From Halomonas sp. CH40 (lineage in GTDB: Bacteria; Pseudomonadota; Gammaproteobacteria; Pseudomonadales; Halomonadaceae): DNA of 64,000 bases. Made by a program: the position numbers and the translations under genes. Positions 10,795 to 20,368 of this stretch are shown here, piece after piece (the stretch's first letter is position 1; each line of letters opens with the position of its first letter). Under the pieces are notes generated by a model. The model saw nothing but the letters and a program-made list of their open reading frames with translations, had not been told where the DNA came from and searched no databases. The stretch is taken from NCBI GenBank assembly GCA_041875495.1, contig CP112982.1, positions 930,001 through 994,000 of the forward strand, in the 5' to 3' direction.

Positions 10795-12480
10795 ATGGCA
10801 GCCCAGCGCTCGCGTACCTTGGCTGAGCTTCAGCGCTGGCGGCGTACGCGTACTAAACGCCGCTGGTACAAACGCAGCTTCCGCCTTCAGGTCATGCTGT
10901 TGGTGGGCCTGCTGCTGGCGGTCATGTTGCTGGCTCAAGGCACCTACCTGAACTTCCGTCTCGCTGAGACAGTCACCCATCAGATGGGGCAGCGGGCATT
11001 GGCGGTTGCCAAAACGGTGGCCGCGATGCCGGAGGTTGTCGATGCCTTTTCAACCTCAGATCCTTCCTTGATCATTCAGCCGATTGCCGAGCGGGTTCGC
11101 CAGCAAACCGGCGCCCGCTATGTGGTGGTCGGCAATGCTCAGACGGTGCGCTATTCTCATCCGGTGCCTGAACGTATCGGCCAACGGATGGTGGGCGGTG
11201 ATAATGAACAGGCGCTGATTGATGGTGAGTCCTACGTATCTGAAGCCACGGGCACCCTGGGGACTGCCATGCGCGGCAAGACCCCGGTGCGCGATGCACA
11301 GGGCACTATCATTGGTGTCGTCTCGGTAGGCTTTATGCTGGAGCGGGTGGATATGGATGTGGCCCGCTATACCAGCCTTGGTTGGATGCTGGTGACGTTA
11401 ATGATAGTGCTTGGTTTTGGCGGCGCCTACTGGCTTTCCCAGCATCTTAAGAAAGTCATACTCGGGCTTGAACCCTACGAAATTGCCCGCCTTGCCATGG
11501 AAAAAGAGGCGATTTTACAGTCCATTCATGAAGGGATTCTGGCGGTTAACCGTGAGGGCCAGATTACCCTGATTAACCAGCAGGCACGTCGCTTTCTGGG
11601 CCTGTCGGACGAACAGGTGCTGTTGGGGCAGCCGATTCATGACGTAGTGCCCAACTCGCGGTTGCTGGAAGTGTTAAAGCGTGGCGAGCAGGAGTTTGAT
11701 CAGGAAATGTGGTTGGGTAATCATCCCGTGGTGGCTAACCGCGTGCCGATTATTCATGACGGTGAAGTTGAAGGGGCTGTGGCTACCTTCCGTAGCCGCC
11801 GGGAAATTGTTGATCTCTCTCAGGCACTGACCCAGGCCAGTCGCGACGTGGATATGCTGCGTGCGCAGGCTCATGAGTTTTCCAACAAGCTTTACACCAT
11901 TTCCGGACTTTTGCAGCTTGAGCGCGTGGATGAAGCCTTGGCGCTGATTCACCATGAAACCGAGCGCGCCCAGGCGCAGATGAGCTTTCTGATGCATCGT
12001 GTCGCGGATGCGGTGCTCAGTGGTACGCTACTGGGTAAGTTGACCCGTGCCCGTGAGTTGGGAGTGACGTTGGATATTGATGATCAGAGCTCGCTGTCCT
12101 GCCCGCTGACGGTGACCGGCCAGGAAGTGATGATGAGTGTGATAGGCAATTTGCTCGATAATGCCTGCTATGCCGCGTTGAATGGCCCGAACGCCGAAGC
12201 GCCAAAAGTACGCCTGTTCTTTACCGACCTGGGGGAGCAGCTACTGATTGAAGTTGAGGATAATGGCTCAGGGGTGGCCATCGAGCACGCACAGACGATC
12301 TTTCATGAAGGATTCTCGACCAAAACCGGTAAGCATAGTGGTATCGGGCTGGCGCTGGTTTCACGCCTTTGCCGTCAGCATGGCGGTGAAGTAACTCTGG
12401 AAGAGGGCGATCTGGGCGGGGCATGCTTTACCGTCGTGCTGGATCGTTCACTTTGTGCTCACTCTGGTTTGCCCATATAA
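10795..12480 (+). CDS. CitA/DcuS-family sensor histidine kinase
   Basis: A membrane sensor for di- or tricarboxylates. Membrane helices at about 31-48 and 192-214 enclose a periplasmic PDC/CACHE-type domain. A cytoplasmic PAS domain (about 235-335, EGILAVNREGQITLINQQA) is followed by the dimerisation segment AHEFSNKLYTISGLLQL, with His360 as likely phosphorylation site. The ATPase has NLLDNA, DNGSGV and GFSTKTGKHSGIGLALV. The 561 residues are typical of CitA/DcuS. The response-regulator gene begins 47 bases downstream and tctCBA follows, so citrate or a related tricarboxylate is the likely signal, though the ligand cannot be read from sequence. Confidence 0.9.
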   Translation: MAAQRSRTLAELQRWRRTRTKRRWYKRSFRLQVMLLVGLLLAVMLLAQGTYLNFRLAETVTHQMGQRALAVAKTVAAMPEVVDAFSTSDPSLIIQPIAERVRQQTGARYVVVGNAQTVRYSHPVPERIGQRMVGGDNEQALIDGESYVSEATGTLGTAMRGKTPVRDAQGTIIGVVSVGFMLERVDMDVARYTSLGWMLVTLMIVLGFGGAYWLSQHLKKVILGLEPYEIARLAMEKEAILQSIHEGILAVNREGQITLINQQARRFLGLSDEQVLLGQPIHDVVPNSRLLEVLKRGEQEFDQEMWLGNHPVVANRVPIIHDGEVEGAVATFRSRREIVDLSQALTQASRDVDMLRAQAHEFSNKLYTISGLLQLERVDEALALIHHETERAQAQMSFLMHRVADAVLSGTLLGKLTRARELGVTLDIDDQSSLSCPLTVTGQEVMMSVIGNLLDNACYAALNGPNAEAPKVRLFFTDLGEQLLIEVEDNGSGVAIEHAQTIFHEGFSTKTGKHSGIGLALVSRLCRQHGGEVTLEEGDLGGACFTVVLDRSLCAHSGLPI

Positions 12481-12527
12481 CTCGCACGCCGACCCTTATA
12501 ATAACAACGTCAGCGGGAGAAACGACG

Positions 12528-13259
12528 ATGTCTGCAACGCAATATGGCATTCTGGTTGTCGAAGACGATTTCCGCATTGCCGATATCCATAAGGCGTTCA
12601 TTGAACAGAGTGACGGCTTTTATGCGGTGGGAATAGCGCGTAATGGCAGTGAAGCAAAAACGCTGATGGTCGAGCATGCCGATGAGATTCAGCTGGTTTT
12701 ACTGGATGCCTACCTGCCTGACGTAGAAGGCCTGGAACTTTTATGGTCAATTCGCCGTGATTTTCTGCACGTGGATATTGTCATGGTGACGGCGGCCCGC
12801 GAGGTCGACACCATCAGTGAAGCACTGCGCGGCGGTGTGTTTGACTACCTGATCAAACCGATTGAAGCGGCTCGAATGCGCCAGATGCTGACCCGCTTCC
12901 GCCGTGAGCGGGAGGCATTGGCCAACCGGGCTGAGATGAACCAGGACGAACTTGACCATATGCTGGCGCGGCTGCAGCCAGGCGGCGACCTTCAGCGGCC
13001 GGGTCAAGGCTTGCCAAAAGGCATTGACCGCTTGACCCTGCGCCGGGTAGTGGATTCGCTGGCCTCAGAGCATGAGGCCCGTACCGCCATGCAAGTGGCT
13101 CGCGCCATGGGTGCCAGCCGTTCAACGGCGAGGCGTTATCTGGAATTTCTGGTCGCTGAACAGGCGGTCAATGCCGAGCTTGGCTATGGTGATGTGGGCC
13201 GCCCCGAGCGTCGCTACCGTCTGTTGGTAACGGCTCAGGCCTGGCTGGAGACACTATGA
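12528..13259 (+). CDS. CitB/DcuR-family response regulator
   Basis: Partner of the preceding kinase. The receiver domain has the acidic pair EDD (12-14), phospho-acceptor Asp60 in LLDAYLP, a switch Thr in VMVTAA and the conserved Lys in YLIKPIE. The C-terminal half carries a helix-turn-helix (VARAMGASRSTARRYLEFLVAEQ) as in CitB/DcuR, not an OmpR winged helix. Length is 243. GCGGGAGAAA precedes the ATG. It probably controls tctCBA, whose start is 167 bases downstream and whose upstream region contains repeated and palindromic elements. Confidence 0.9.
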   Translation: MSATQYGILVVEDDFRIADIHKAFIEQSDGFYAVGIARNGSEAKTLMVEHADEIQLVLLDAYLPDVEGLELLWSIRRDFLHVDIVMVTAAREVDTISEALRGGVFDYLIKPIEAARMRQMLTRFRREREALANRAEMNQDELDHMLARLQPGGDLQRPGQGLPKGIDRLTLRRVVDSLASEHEARTAMQVARAMGASRSTARRYLEFLVAEQAVNAELGYGDVGRPERRYRLLVTAQAWLETL

Positions 13260-13291
13260 TTGGCTGATTCAGTAAGATTGGCTGTGAACAG

Positions 13292-13322
13292 AATGAACAA
13301 AACGCCCAAAATGAACATTTTG
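13292..13322. promoter_or_regulatory. Candidate operator upstream of tctC
   Basis: AATGAACA occurs twice, at 13292-13299 and 13310-13317, 18 bases apart. The second copy lies inside a 16-base inverted repeat, CAAAATG (13307-13313) and CATTTTG (13316-13322), with a 2-base centre. It is in the intergenic gap before tctC, directly after the response-regulator gene, so binding by that regulator is a reasonable inference. Confidence 0.5.
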
Positions 13323-13426
13323 TGATTAATGGTCATAAGCTTGTCCCTTGAGGTGGTGATCTTCTAACGTTCTGTGGTGACGCAATATCTATCACCATAA
13401 CAACAGATCAAAACGTGGAGAACGCC

Positions 13427-14428
13427 ATGACACTCAAGCCTTCCTTGAAGCACCTGACTCTGCTGGCCTTGCCGCTGGCAACTCTGACAACCTTTGCCAG
13501 TACTGCTGCCGCCTTCGAACCTGAGGGCAAGGTCGAGTGTATTGCGCCGTCTGACCCGGGCGGCGGCTGGGATTTCACCTGTCGCAGCGTGGGTAATGTC
13601 ATGCAGGATCTCGATCTGGTGCCCGCCAATGTACAAACCATCAATATGGCTGGTGCCGGCGGCGGCGTGGCGTTTGCCCATACGGTAAGCAAGCGCGCCG
13701 GGGATGAGCAACTGTTGGTAGCTGCTTCAACAGCGACGACCACTCGCCTGGCCCAGGGGCAATTCCCAGGACTGAGCGCTGATCAGGTTAACTGGGTTGG
13801 CGCACTGGGCGCAGATTACGGAATCATCGCGGTTGCTGCAGATTCCGAGATTGAGGATCTGAATGAACTGATGGACGCGCTTAAGGAAGATCCCCGCAGC
13901 GTCAAGTTCGCAGGCGGTAGCTCCAAAGGGGGATGGGATCACCTCAAGGTGCTGATTGCTGCTCAGGCGGCTGAGGTCGAAAACCTTCCGCGGATTGCTT
14001 ACCTTTCCTACAACAACGGCGGCGAAGCCCTCACCCAGGTGATTGGTGGGCATGTGGAAGCCTTTACCGGTGATATTACCGAAGCTCAGGGGTTCATGGA
14101 GTCCGGTGATCTGCGTGTTCTGGCGGTGCTCTCTGAAGAGCGTCTGCCGGGCGATCTGGCGGACATTCCGACGGCGCGTGAGCAGGGTATTGATGCACTT
14201 GGCCCCAACTGGCGTGGCTTCTATATGCCGATGGATATTTCCGAAGAAGCTGAAACCTATTGGACCGATGCCATGGATACTATCTATGCCAGTGAAGAAT
14301 GGCAGAACGTCATGACTCAGAATGGTTTGATGCCTTTCCACATGACGGCGGGCGAGTTCGAAGCGTTTGTACTCAACCAGATCAATGATATCGAACAGCT
14401 TTCCAAAGACATCGGGCTGATCCAGTAA
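13427..14428 (+). CDS. tctC: Tripartite tricarboxylate transporter substrate-binding protein
   Basis: The periplasmic receptor of a TctCBA system, delivering a carboxylate to the membrane pair. The 333 residues begin with a Sec signal peptide (about 1-27, KPSLKHLTLLALPL... ending FASTAAA) and continue with the family hallmark APSDPGGGWDFTCRSVG near the mature N-terminus. The start is the ATG at 13427, with GTGGAGAA upstream. The stop overlaps the tctB start (TAATG). The TctC family is large and its ligands range well beyond citrate, so the substrate is unknown. Confidence 0.92.
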   Translation: MTLKPSLKHLTLLALPLATLTTFASTAAAFEPEGKVECIAPSDPGGGWDFTCRSVGNVMQDLDLVPANVQTINMAGAGGGVAFAHTVSKRAGDEQLLVAASTATTTRLAQGQFPGLSADQVNWVGALGADYGIIAVAADSEIEDLNELMDALKEDPRSVKFAGGSSKGGWDHLKVLIAAQAAEVENLPRIAYLSYNNGGEALTQVIGGHVEAFTGDITEAQGFMESGDLRVLAVLSEERLPGDLADIPTAREQGIDALGPNWRGFYMPMDISEEAETYWTDAMDTIYASEEWQNVMTQNGLMPFHMTAGEFEAFVLNQINDIEQLSKDIGLIQ

Positions 14429-14880
14429 TGACTTACAACGATCGCATCTTTGGGGTCTTGATGATCGTCCTGGCCGTTGCATACGGCTGGGGCGCTACTC
14501 AGTTCCCGGAACCCTTTGGTGGGGCTGAAGCCGTTGGCCCTGATACGTTTCCCAAACTGCTGGCTGTGGTGCTGGCCCTGTCCAGCCTGTACCTGATTGT
14601 GCGGCCTGACCCTGATAACGCCTGGCCCTGGAGCCGCACGGGCGTTGAGCTGATCATCGCAGTGGTCGTGCTTATCCTTTACGCCGTTCTGCTTCAACCG
14701 CTGGGTTTTATCATCAGCACTACGTTGGCGGTAGGAACCCTGTGCTGGCGCATGGGGGCACCTCCGGTTAATGCTTACATTACTGGGGCTGTCTCAGGAG
14801 TGGTAGTGTACTTCCTGTTCAGTTTTGCGCTGGATCTCGCCTTGCCGTTGGGTCTGCTTTCCTTCCTGGAGGTGAACTGA
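14428..14880 (+). CDS. tctB: Tripartite tricarboxylate transporter small membrane subunit
   Basis: A 150-residue inner-membrane protein with four predicted helices: about 8-25, 33-50, 70-90 and a long hydrophobic stretch near the C-terminus. The DTFPKLLAVVLALSS segment is typical of TctB. TctB is the poorly conserved small subunit, and its assignment is strengthened by one-base and four-base overlaps with tctC and tctA. Confidence 0.9.
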   Translation: MTYNDRIFGVLMIVLAVAYGWGATQFPEPFGGAEAVGPDTFPKLLAVVLALSSLYLIVRPDPDNAWPWSRTGVELIIAVVVLILYAVLLQPLGFIISTTLAVGTLCWRMGAPPVNAYITGAVSGVVVYFLFSFALDLALPLGLLSFLEVN

Positions 14881-16406
14881 TGGAAACGCTGGGTTATCTG
14901 ATGGATGGTTTTGGGGTTGCCTTGCAGCCCCATAATCTTATGTTTGCTTTGCTGGGGGCCTTTCTGGGTACCCTGATTGGTGCTTTGCCCGGGTTGGGGC
15001 CTGCCAATGGCGTGGCTATTCTTATACCGCTGGCCTTCAGCCTGGGTCTGGCGCCTGAAACCGCCTTGATCATGCTGACGTCGGTCTACGCCGGGGCCAT
15101 GTACGGGGGGCGTATCTCATCGATTCTGCTGAATATTCCCGGTGATGAGCCAGCCATGATGACCTGTCTGGATGGTTATCCCATGGCCCAGAAGGGCAAG
15201 GCTTCCGAAGCGCTGGCGATCTCTGCGGTTGCCTCTTTTATTGGTAGCCTGGTGGCAACAGTGGGGCTGATTTTGCTGGCGCCATTGCTGGCCAGCTTTG
15301 CCCTGACATTTGGCCCGGCAGAATATTTCGCGCTCTTTATGCTGGCCTTTGCGACCTTGGGAGGTATTACAGGCAAAAATCCGATCAAGACGGTGGTAGC
15401 GGCGAGTATCGGCCTGATGATTGCGACCGTTGGAATCGACAATACCGGGGTGCAGCGCTATACCTTTGGTGTGCTTGAGTTGTTTGAAGGCGTCGATTTC
15501 ATTATTGCTATTGTCGGCCTGTTTGCAATTTCCGAACTGCTGTTCTTCATTGAAGAGCGTGCCGGGGGTGGCAAGGAAAAAATGAAGGTCAACAAGCTGT
15601 CGCTTAGCTGGAAGGATATTCGTGAGATACTGCCTTCAAGCCTGCGCGGTGGGGTGCTGGGCTTTATTGCCGGTGTGTTGCCGGGGGCTGGTGCCTCTTT
15701 GGGCAGCTTCATTGGCTACACTCTGGAAAAGAAGGTGGTTGGCAAGAAAGGTTATTTTGGACAAGGTGACCCGCGCGGTGTGGCTGGCCCGGAAGCAGGT
15801 AATAATGGTGCTTCCAGCGGTGCTCTGGTGCCAATGTTGACCCTGGGTGTGCCTGGTAGTGGTACGACGGCAGTGCTGTTGGCTCTGCTGATTTCGCTTA
15901 ATATCACTCCAGGGCCGCTTATGTTCACCCAGAATGCCGACATTGTTTGGGGCGTGATAGCTGCCTTGTTAATCGGCAACTTCCTGCTGCTGGTGCTTAA
16001 TATTCCTTTGGTAGGTATTTTTGTCAGACTGTTATCGGTGCCACCGATGTATCTGTTGCCAATTGTTACCATGATTGCCTTTGTGGGTATCTATTCAATC
16101 AGCAATACCACTTTTGACCTTTACTTCATGGTGGCTTTTGGTGTTGGCGGCTACGTTCTGCGTAAACTGGAGATTCCTTTGGTGCCGGTGATTCTTGGCC
16201 TGCTGTTGGGGCCGGAGATGGAGAAGAACCTGCGCCATGCCATGGATATTTCCGATGGTGACTGGATGATTCTGTGGGATAGCGGCCTGGCAATCGGTCT
16301 GTGGGTCTTCGCGGGGCTGGGCTTGATTCTGCCTTATATCGTTGGGCCACTGCTGCGTCGTCGTATGCGCAATCCTATCGAAGCTGGTACCCCTGAAAGC
16401 GACTGA
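14880..16406 (+). CDS. tctA: Tripartite tricarboxylate transporter large membrane subunit
   Basis: The 508-residue channel-forming subunit, with about 11-12 membrane helices. The signature GALPGLGPANGVAILIPL near residue 34 and the repeated motif GVLPGAGASLGSFIGY in the second half reflect the internal duplication of TctA. GVPGSGTTAVLLALL, also well conserved, lies at about 320. The start ATG overlaps the tctB TGA. It ends the tctCBA operon, followed by an intrinsic terminator. Confidence 0.95.
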   Translation: METLGYLMDGFGVALQPHNLMFALLGAFLGTLIGALPGLGPANGVAILIPLAFSLGLAPETALIMLTSVYAGAMYGGRISSILLNIPGDEPAMMTCLDGYPMAQKGKASEALAISAVASFIGSLVATVGLILLAPLLASFALTFGPAEYFALFMLAFATLGGITGKNPIKTVVAASIGLMIATVGIDNTGVQRYTFGVLELFEGVDFIIAIVGLFAISELLFFIEERAGGGKEKMKVNKLSLSWKDIREILPSSLRGGVLGFIAGVLPGAGASLGSFIGYTLEKKVVGKKGYFGQGDPRGVAGPEAGNNGASSGALVPMLTLGVPGSGTTAVLLALLISLNITPGPLMFTQNADIVWGVIAALLIGNFLLLVLNIPLVGIFVRLLSVPPMYLLPIVTMIAFVGIYSISNTTFDLYFMVAFGVGGYVLRKLEIPLVPVILGLLLGPEMEKNLRHAMDISDGDWMILWDSGLAIGLWVFAGLGLILPYIVGPLLRRRMRNPIEAGTPESD

Positions 16407-16431
16407 CGTTGACCGAGGTTGGTTTATCTAG

Positions 16432-16465
16432 CGGGGCATCGATCAAGGTCGGTGTCCCGTTTTTA
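16432..16465 (+). terminator. Intrinsic terminator of tctCBA
   Basis: CGGGGCA (16432-16438) pairs with TGTCCCG (16453-16459) with one G-T pair, followed by TTTTT. The following 190 bases up to ald are AT-rich and probably hold the ald promoter, but I could not choose one -10/-35 pair. Confidence 0.75.
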
Positions 16466-16657
16466 TGAGTGTAAGGCTGCACTTGTTTTCGACATTTTTG
16501 AGAAAAATTTGTCTGGGGACAGGTGTTTTTTGCTATTTTTTCTTCTGTAAATGATTCATTCAGTGGTTATTTTTGTTTTCCTGTTTTGGGTATAAGAAAG
16601 GCGTCTGATTGTGCTGTAATGACCAGATTGAAGCTAACCCGATACAGGAGAAACACC

Positions 16658-17773
16658 ATGCAGGTTGCCGTTCCCAAGGAAATCAAGAACCACGAGTATC
16701 GTGTTGCATTGACGCCAACAGGTGCTCGCGAGTTAACCGGCCGTGGCCATCAGGTGACGGTTCAGGCAGGTGCTGGTGAAGGCGCGGGTTTCAGTGATGC
16801 CGACTACCAAGCCGCAGGTGCACACATTGAAGCGGACGTTGAAACACTGTGGCAGAACGCAGAATTGATCCTGAAGGTAAAAGAGCCGCAGCCGGAAGAA
16901 GTGGCTCGCCTTAAGCCTGAGCACACCCTGTTTACTTACCTGCATCTGGCCGCAGAAAAATCGCTGACCCAGGGGCTGATGGAAAGCGGTGCCACCTGTA
17001 TCGCTTACGAAACCATCACGGATACGCGCGGCGGTCTGCCGCTGCTGGCGCCAATGAGCACGGTAGCCGGACGTATGGCAGTTCAGGCGGGTGCCCATAG
17101 CCTTGAGAAAGCCCAGGGCGGTGCGGGGGTTCTGCTGCCCGGCGTGCCGGGGGTGGCACCAGCAAAAGTCACCGTGATTGGTGGCGGTGTTGTGGGTGAA
17201 AACGCGGCGCGTATGGCGCTGGGCCTGGGGGCGGATGTGACCATTCTGGACAAGTCATTGCCGCGCCTGGAAGTGTTGGATGACCGCTATCAGGGGCGGA
17301 TCAAAACCGTCTACTCAACCGCTGATGCGCTGGACTATGCGGCGCGCGAATCCGATATGATCATTGGTGCGGTGCTGATTCCCGGGGCGGCAGCGCCCAA
17401 GCTGATTAGCCGTGAAATGCTGGGCATCATGAAGCCAGGCAGCGTATTGGTCGATGTGGCCATCGATCAGGGCGGCTGTTTCGAGACCAGCAAACCCACC
17501 ACCCATGCCGAGCCTACCTACATCGTGGATGGCGTTGTGCATTACTGCGTGGCCAATATGCCGGGCGCTGTGGCACGTACCTCCACCCAGGGGTTGACCA
17601 ATGCCACCTTGCCTTTTGTGCTGGCGCTGGCGGATAAAGGCTGGCATCAGGCGCTGCGTGATGACCCGCATTTTCTGCCGGGGCTGAATGTTCACGCCGG
17701 TAAGGTCACCTATCAGGCGGTTGCCAAAGCCTTTGGCCTTGATAGTGTTGACCCTGCCAGTGTGATGAACTGA
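16658..17773 (+). CDS. ald: Alanine dehydrogenase
   Basis: Ald catalyses NAD-dependent reversible deamination of L-alanine to pyruvate and ammonia. The 371 residues are the exact family length. Substrate residues Arg15, Lys75 (KVKEP) and His96 (YLHLA) fall at the canonical positions. The NAD fold has [14 protein letters not shown], and the catalytic Asp lies in [10 protein letters not shown]. The start at 16658 follows ACAGGAG; the frame is open further upstream, but that extension is not Ald-like. It stands alone between tctA and the convergent slyX. Confidence 0.97.
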   Translation: MQVAVPKEIKNHEYRVALTPTGARELTGRGHQVTVQAGAGEGAGFSDADYQAAGAHIEADVETLWQNAELILKVKEPQPEEVARLKPEHTLFTYLHLAAEKSLTQGLMESGATCIAYETITDTRGGLPLLAPMSTVAGRMAVQAGAHSLEKAQGGAGVLLPGVPGVAPAKVTVIGGGVVGENAARMALGLGADVTILDKSLPRLEVLDDRYQGRIKTVYSTADALDYAARESDMIIGAVLIPGAAAPKLISREMLGIMKPGSVLVDVAIDQGGCFETSKPTTHAEPTYIVDGVVHYCVANMPGAVARTSTQGLTNATLPFVLALADKGWHQALRDDPHFLPGLNVHAGKVTYQAVAKAFGLDSVDPASVMN

Positions 17774-17802
17774 TACATCCAGCAGCCAAGTGCTAATAAG
17801 TG

Positions 17803-18051
17803 TCAATAATGCGGCGGTATCTCGTCCTCAGGGCGGGATGCCGCCGTTTCGTTATCGGTTTGCTGGCTCTGCTGTTGTTCACGCAGACGCTGGCGCATCA
17901 GGTCGCTGATGCGTTCAAGTTTATCCAGACGCTGGGCCTGTTGGGCCACGGTGTGATCAAGTGTGTCCAGCCAGTCTTCCTGGAAGGCCAGCCGGGTCTC
18001 AAGCGTTTCAATTCGTTGGTAAAGCTCAGCGGGCGATAATGTTTCGGTCAT
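17803..18051 (-). CDS. slyX: SlyX-family coiled-coil protein
   Basis: An 82-residue protein that is almost wholly coiled coil: YQRIETLETRLAFQEDWLDTL, then a heptad region (VAQQAQRLDKLERISDLMRQRL) and a Gln-rich acidic tail ending EDEIPPHY, the C-terminal signature of SlyX. Its function is not established in any organism. I place the start at 18051 (MTETLSPAEL); the frame runs further upstream without similarity. It is convergent with ald and divergent from the cold-shock-domain gene. Confidence 0.85.
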   Translation of the reverse strand: MTETLSPAELYQRIETLETRLAFQEDWLDTLDHTVAQQAQRLDKLERISDLMRQRLREQQQSQQTDNETAASRPEDEIPPHY

Positions 18052-18165
18052 GGTAACATCGCACTCTTGTAAAAGTATGACCGCTGCAAGCATGCAGCGG
18101 TAAGTAGTTGGACGAGATATTGTCCTTTGTCTGTTACCTATACAACAAGAGAGCCTTTTATATTT

Positions 18166-18717
18166 ATGAATCCGAAAGTTGTTTTTCGCTGCTTTTTTAT
18201 TAGTGTCTTGCTTGCTGCCCCGGCGCCTTTGCTGCTGGCCGCCATGGTGCATCTGTTCAATGCGGAGCTTGCAGCGTCGTGGATGTCTGAACTGGCGGTA
18301 AGCGGTATCGCTAGCATTTACCTGGCGGTTGCCGTTGGCAGCTTTATAGTCATTCTGCTGGGTGCCTTGGGAGCTGCCGCACTGGCACCGCCGATGCTGG
18401 TAACGCCAGAGGTGGCGCAGGTGGCCAAACCTGCCCAGCGGCAGTCAGAGCCAGACGAAGAGGAACCGCAATATGACGACGATGAAGAAGATATCATTGA
18501 CCCCAATGATGGTCGTGAAGAAGGTGAGGTAAAGTGGTTCAACACCAATAAGGGTTATGGCTTTATCACCCGCGATAATGGCGAGGATGTGTTTGTACAT
18601 TTTCGCGCTATTCGTGGGCGCGGGCCGCGTATGCTCACGGAAGGGCAGATTGTACGCTATTACGTGATTGAAAATGATCGTGGCTTGCAGGCAGACGATG
18701 TGAGTATTATTGACTGA
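18166..18717 (+). CDS. Membrane-anchored cold-shock-domain protein
   Basis: A 183-residue two-part protein. Residues about 5-28 and 44-75 are two hydrophobic membrane segments. Residues about 93-119 form a very acidic linker (EPDEEEPQYDDDEEDIIDPND). Residues 120-183 are a complete CspA-type cold-shock domain with EVKWFNTNKG, RNP1 KGYGFITR (129-136) and RNP2 DVFVHF (141-146). The aromatic residues that stack on single-stranded nucleic acid are kept, so RNA binding at the inner face of the membrane is a fair inference. The ATG at 18166 follows AAGAGAG. It runs divergently from slyX. Target and role are unknown. Confidence 0.85.
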   Translation: MNPKVVFRCFFISVLLAAPAPLLLAAMVHLFNAELAASWMSELAVSGIASIYLAVAVGSFIVILLGALGAAALAPPMLVTPEVAQVAKPAQRQSEPDEEEPQYDDDEEDIIDPNDGREEGEVKWFNTNKGYGFITRDNGEDVFVHFRAIRGRGPRMLTEGQIVRYYVIENDRGLQADDVSIID

Positions 18718-18742
18718 TAGTCTGAATGGCAGCACCCAGTAC

Positions 18743-18768
18743 AACGGCCCCGCTTTTGCGGGGCCGTT
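18743..18768. terminator. Strong GC hairpin, probable transcription end
   Basis: AACGGCCCCGC (18743-18753), loop TTTT, and GCGGGGCCGTT (18758-18768) make a perfect 11-bp stem 25 bases after the cold-shock-domain gene and before the convergent unknown gene. No T-run follows on either strand, so efficient intrinsic termination is not certain. Confidence 0.55.
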
Positions 18769-18797
18769 GGCGTTTATGGGGGGTAGTCATGCAATGA

Positions 18798-19187
18798 TTA
18801 GCGGCCGGAATCTGGCCAGTGAATGGCGCCTTCCTTGCCGCCGGGGAGCACCTGCCAGAAACGGTCAGGGTCAGCACCCGGATGCCAACCGCCCAGCGAG
18901 CAGCGTACCTCGGACAGTAGTGCTTCGGCGGCTTCCTGGGCCGCTTCCTGATCTGTGTGCCAGGGCATATGCGGGCTATCGAACCATAGGCTGGCATAGC
19001 CGTCGGCGGCTTTTTCCACCAGCAGGATAGGCACGCTATGCCCGTTATACTGGCCTTGGGTGCGCCAGCGCTGCTTGCCTGCCGGTGTGAGCGGTGGGGC
19101 CTTGAGTCTATCTCCCAGCCAGGCATTCAGTGCATCATGCGATGCCTGAGCCAGGTAGATTTCGATATCCGGGTACGGCTCCATCAT
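18798..19187 (-). CDS. Uncharacterised protein coupled to dapE
   Basis: A 129-residue soluble protein with no signal peptide or membrane segment. It is rich in Trp and acidic residues ([35 protein letters not shown]). I do not recognise a named family. Its start overlaps the dapE stop (ATGA), so it is translated from the dap transcript as the last gene. That suggests a link with the lysine/diaminopimelate block, or only a shared promoter. Confidence 0.8.
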   Translation of the reverse strand: MMEPYPDIEIYLAQASHDALNAWLGDRLKAPPLTPAGKQRWRTQGQYNGHSVPILLVEKAADGYASLWFDSPHMPWHTDQEAAQEAAEALLSEVRCSLGGWHPGADPDRFWQVLPGGKEGAIHWPDSGR

Positions 19188-20368
19188 GCAATCCCTTCTG
19201 AGTGGCTTTCAGCCTTGACGAACAGCGCTTCCAGCGTTGCTGCATAGATGCGGCTGAGGTCATCCAGATCCGCTGCGCGAATACGCTCGTTGACCTTATG
19301 GATCGTATCATTGAGCGGCCCGAGTTCCACTACCTGGGCACCGAGGGTGGCAATAAAGCGCCCGTCAGAGGTGCCGCCTGACGTGGAGAGTGTCGGGCGA
19401 CGACCGGTCACCGCCTCGACACCCTGGATGGCAGCATCCACCAGAGCACCTTCGGCGGTCAGAAAGGGCTCGCCGTTAAGCGTCCAGTCCAGGCTGTACT
19501 CAAGCCCATGGGCATCCAGAATAGCGCTGGTTCGCGCCTGGAGTTGCTCATGGGTGACTTCAGTAGAAAAACGGAAGTTGAATATCACCTCGACGTCACC
19601 AGGAATGACATTGGTGGCGCCAGAGCCTGCACGGATATTGGAGACCTGAAAGCTGGTAGCTGGGAAAAATTCGTTACCGTGATCCCAGTGTTCATTCGTC
19701 AGTGCATCCAAGGCGGGCAGAGCCTGATGAATTGGATTGCGTGCCAGGTGAGGATAGGCCACATGGCCTTGCACACCCGTGATATGCAGCACGCCACCCA
19801 GGGAGCCACGGCGACCATTCTTGATCATATCGCCCAGTTCACGGGTGGAAGACGGCTCGCCGACGATGCAGTAATCCAGCCGTTCGTGGGTTTCGCGCAG
19901 ATGTTCGACCACGGCGCGGGTGCCATCAATGGCTGGACCTTCCTCATCCGAGGTGATCAGAAAGGCAATGCGGCCGTCATGATCCGGGTACTGCCCAACA
20001 AAATGTTCAACGGCGGTGATCATGGCGGCCAGGCTGCCTTTCATATCGGAAGCCCCTCGGCCGCACAGCATGCCGTGGTCATCAATGCACGGCTCAAAAG
20101 GCGGAAACTCCCAATGGGTTGACGGCCCGCTGGGTACGACATCCGTATGCCCGGCAAACGCCAGCACGGGGCCGTGGTGGCCGCGCATCGCCCAGAAGTT
20201 ATCGACATCGCCAAAGGGCAGCTTTTCGATATGAAAACCGAGCGCCTCCAGGCGCTCGATCAGGACGTCCTGACAGCCTTCGTCATCGGGCGTCACCGAA
20301 GGGCGGCGCAGCAGATCAAACGCCAGCTGTAACGTCGGTGACAGGGCATCCGGTTCAGTTATGGGCAT
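19184..20368 (-). CDS. dapE: Succinyl-diaminopimelate desuccinylase
   Basis: DapE removes succinate from N-succinyl-L,L-diaminopimelate, giving the precursor of meso-DAP for peptidoglycan and of lysine. The 394 residues (E. coli 375) form an M20 metallopeptidase: [10 protein letters not shown] (first metal His/Asp), the metal-bridging Asp in GRGASDMKG, the catalytic Glu in [19 protein letters not shown], and the final metal His in NDTIHKVNE. Its start lies inside the last codons of dapD (14-base overlap), so the two are coupled. Confidence 0.96.
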   Translation of the reverse strand: MPITEPDALSPTLQLAFDLLRRPSVTPDDEGCQDVLIERLEALGFHIEKLPFGDVDNFWAMRGHHGPVLAFAGHTDVVPSGPSTHWEFPPFEPCIDDHGMLCGRGASDMKGSLAAMITAVEHFVGQYPDHDGRIAFLITSDEEGPAIDGTRAVVEHLRETHERLDYCIVGEPSSTRELGDMIKNGRRGSLGGVLHITGVQGHVAYPHLARNPIHQALPALDALTNEHWDHGNEFFPATSFQVSNIRAGSGATNVIPGDVEVIFNFRFSTEVTHEQLQARTSAILDAHGLEYSLDWTLNGEPFLTAEGALVDAAIQGVEAVTGRRPTLSTSGGTSDGRFIATLGAQVVELGPLNDTIHKVNERIRAADLDDLSRIYAATLEALFVKAESHSEGIA

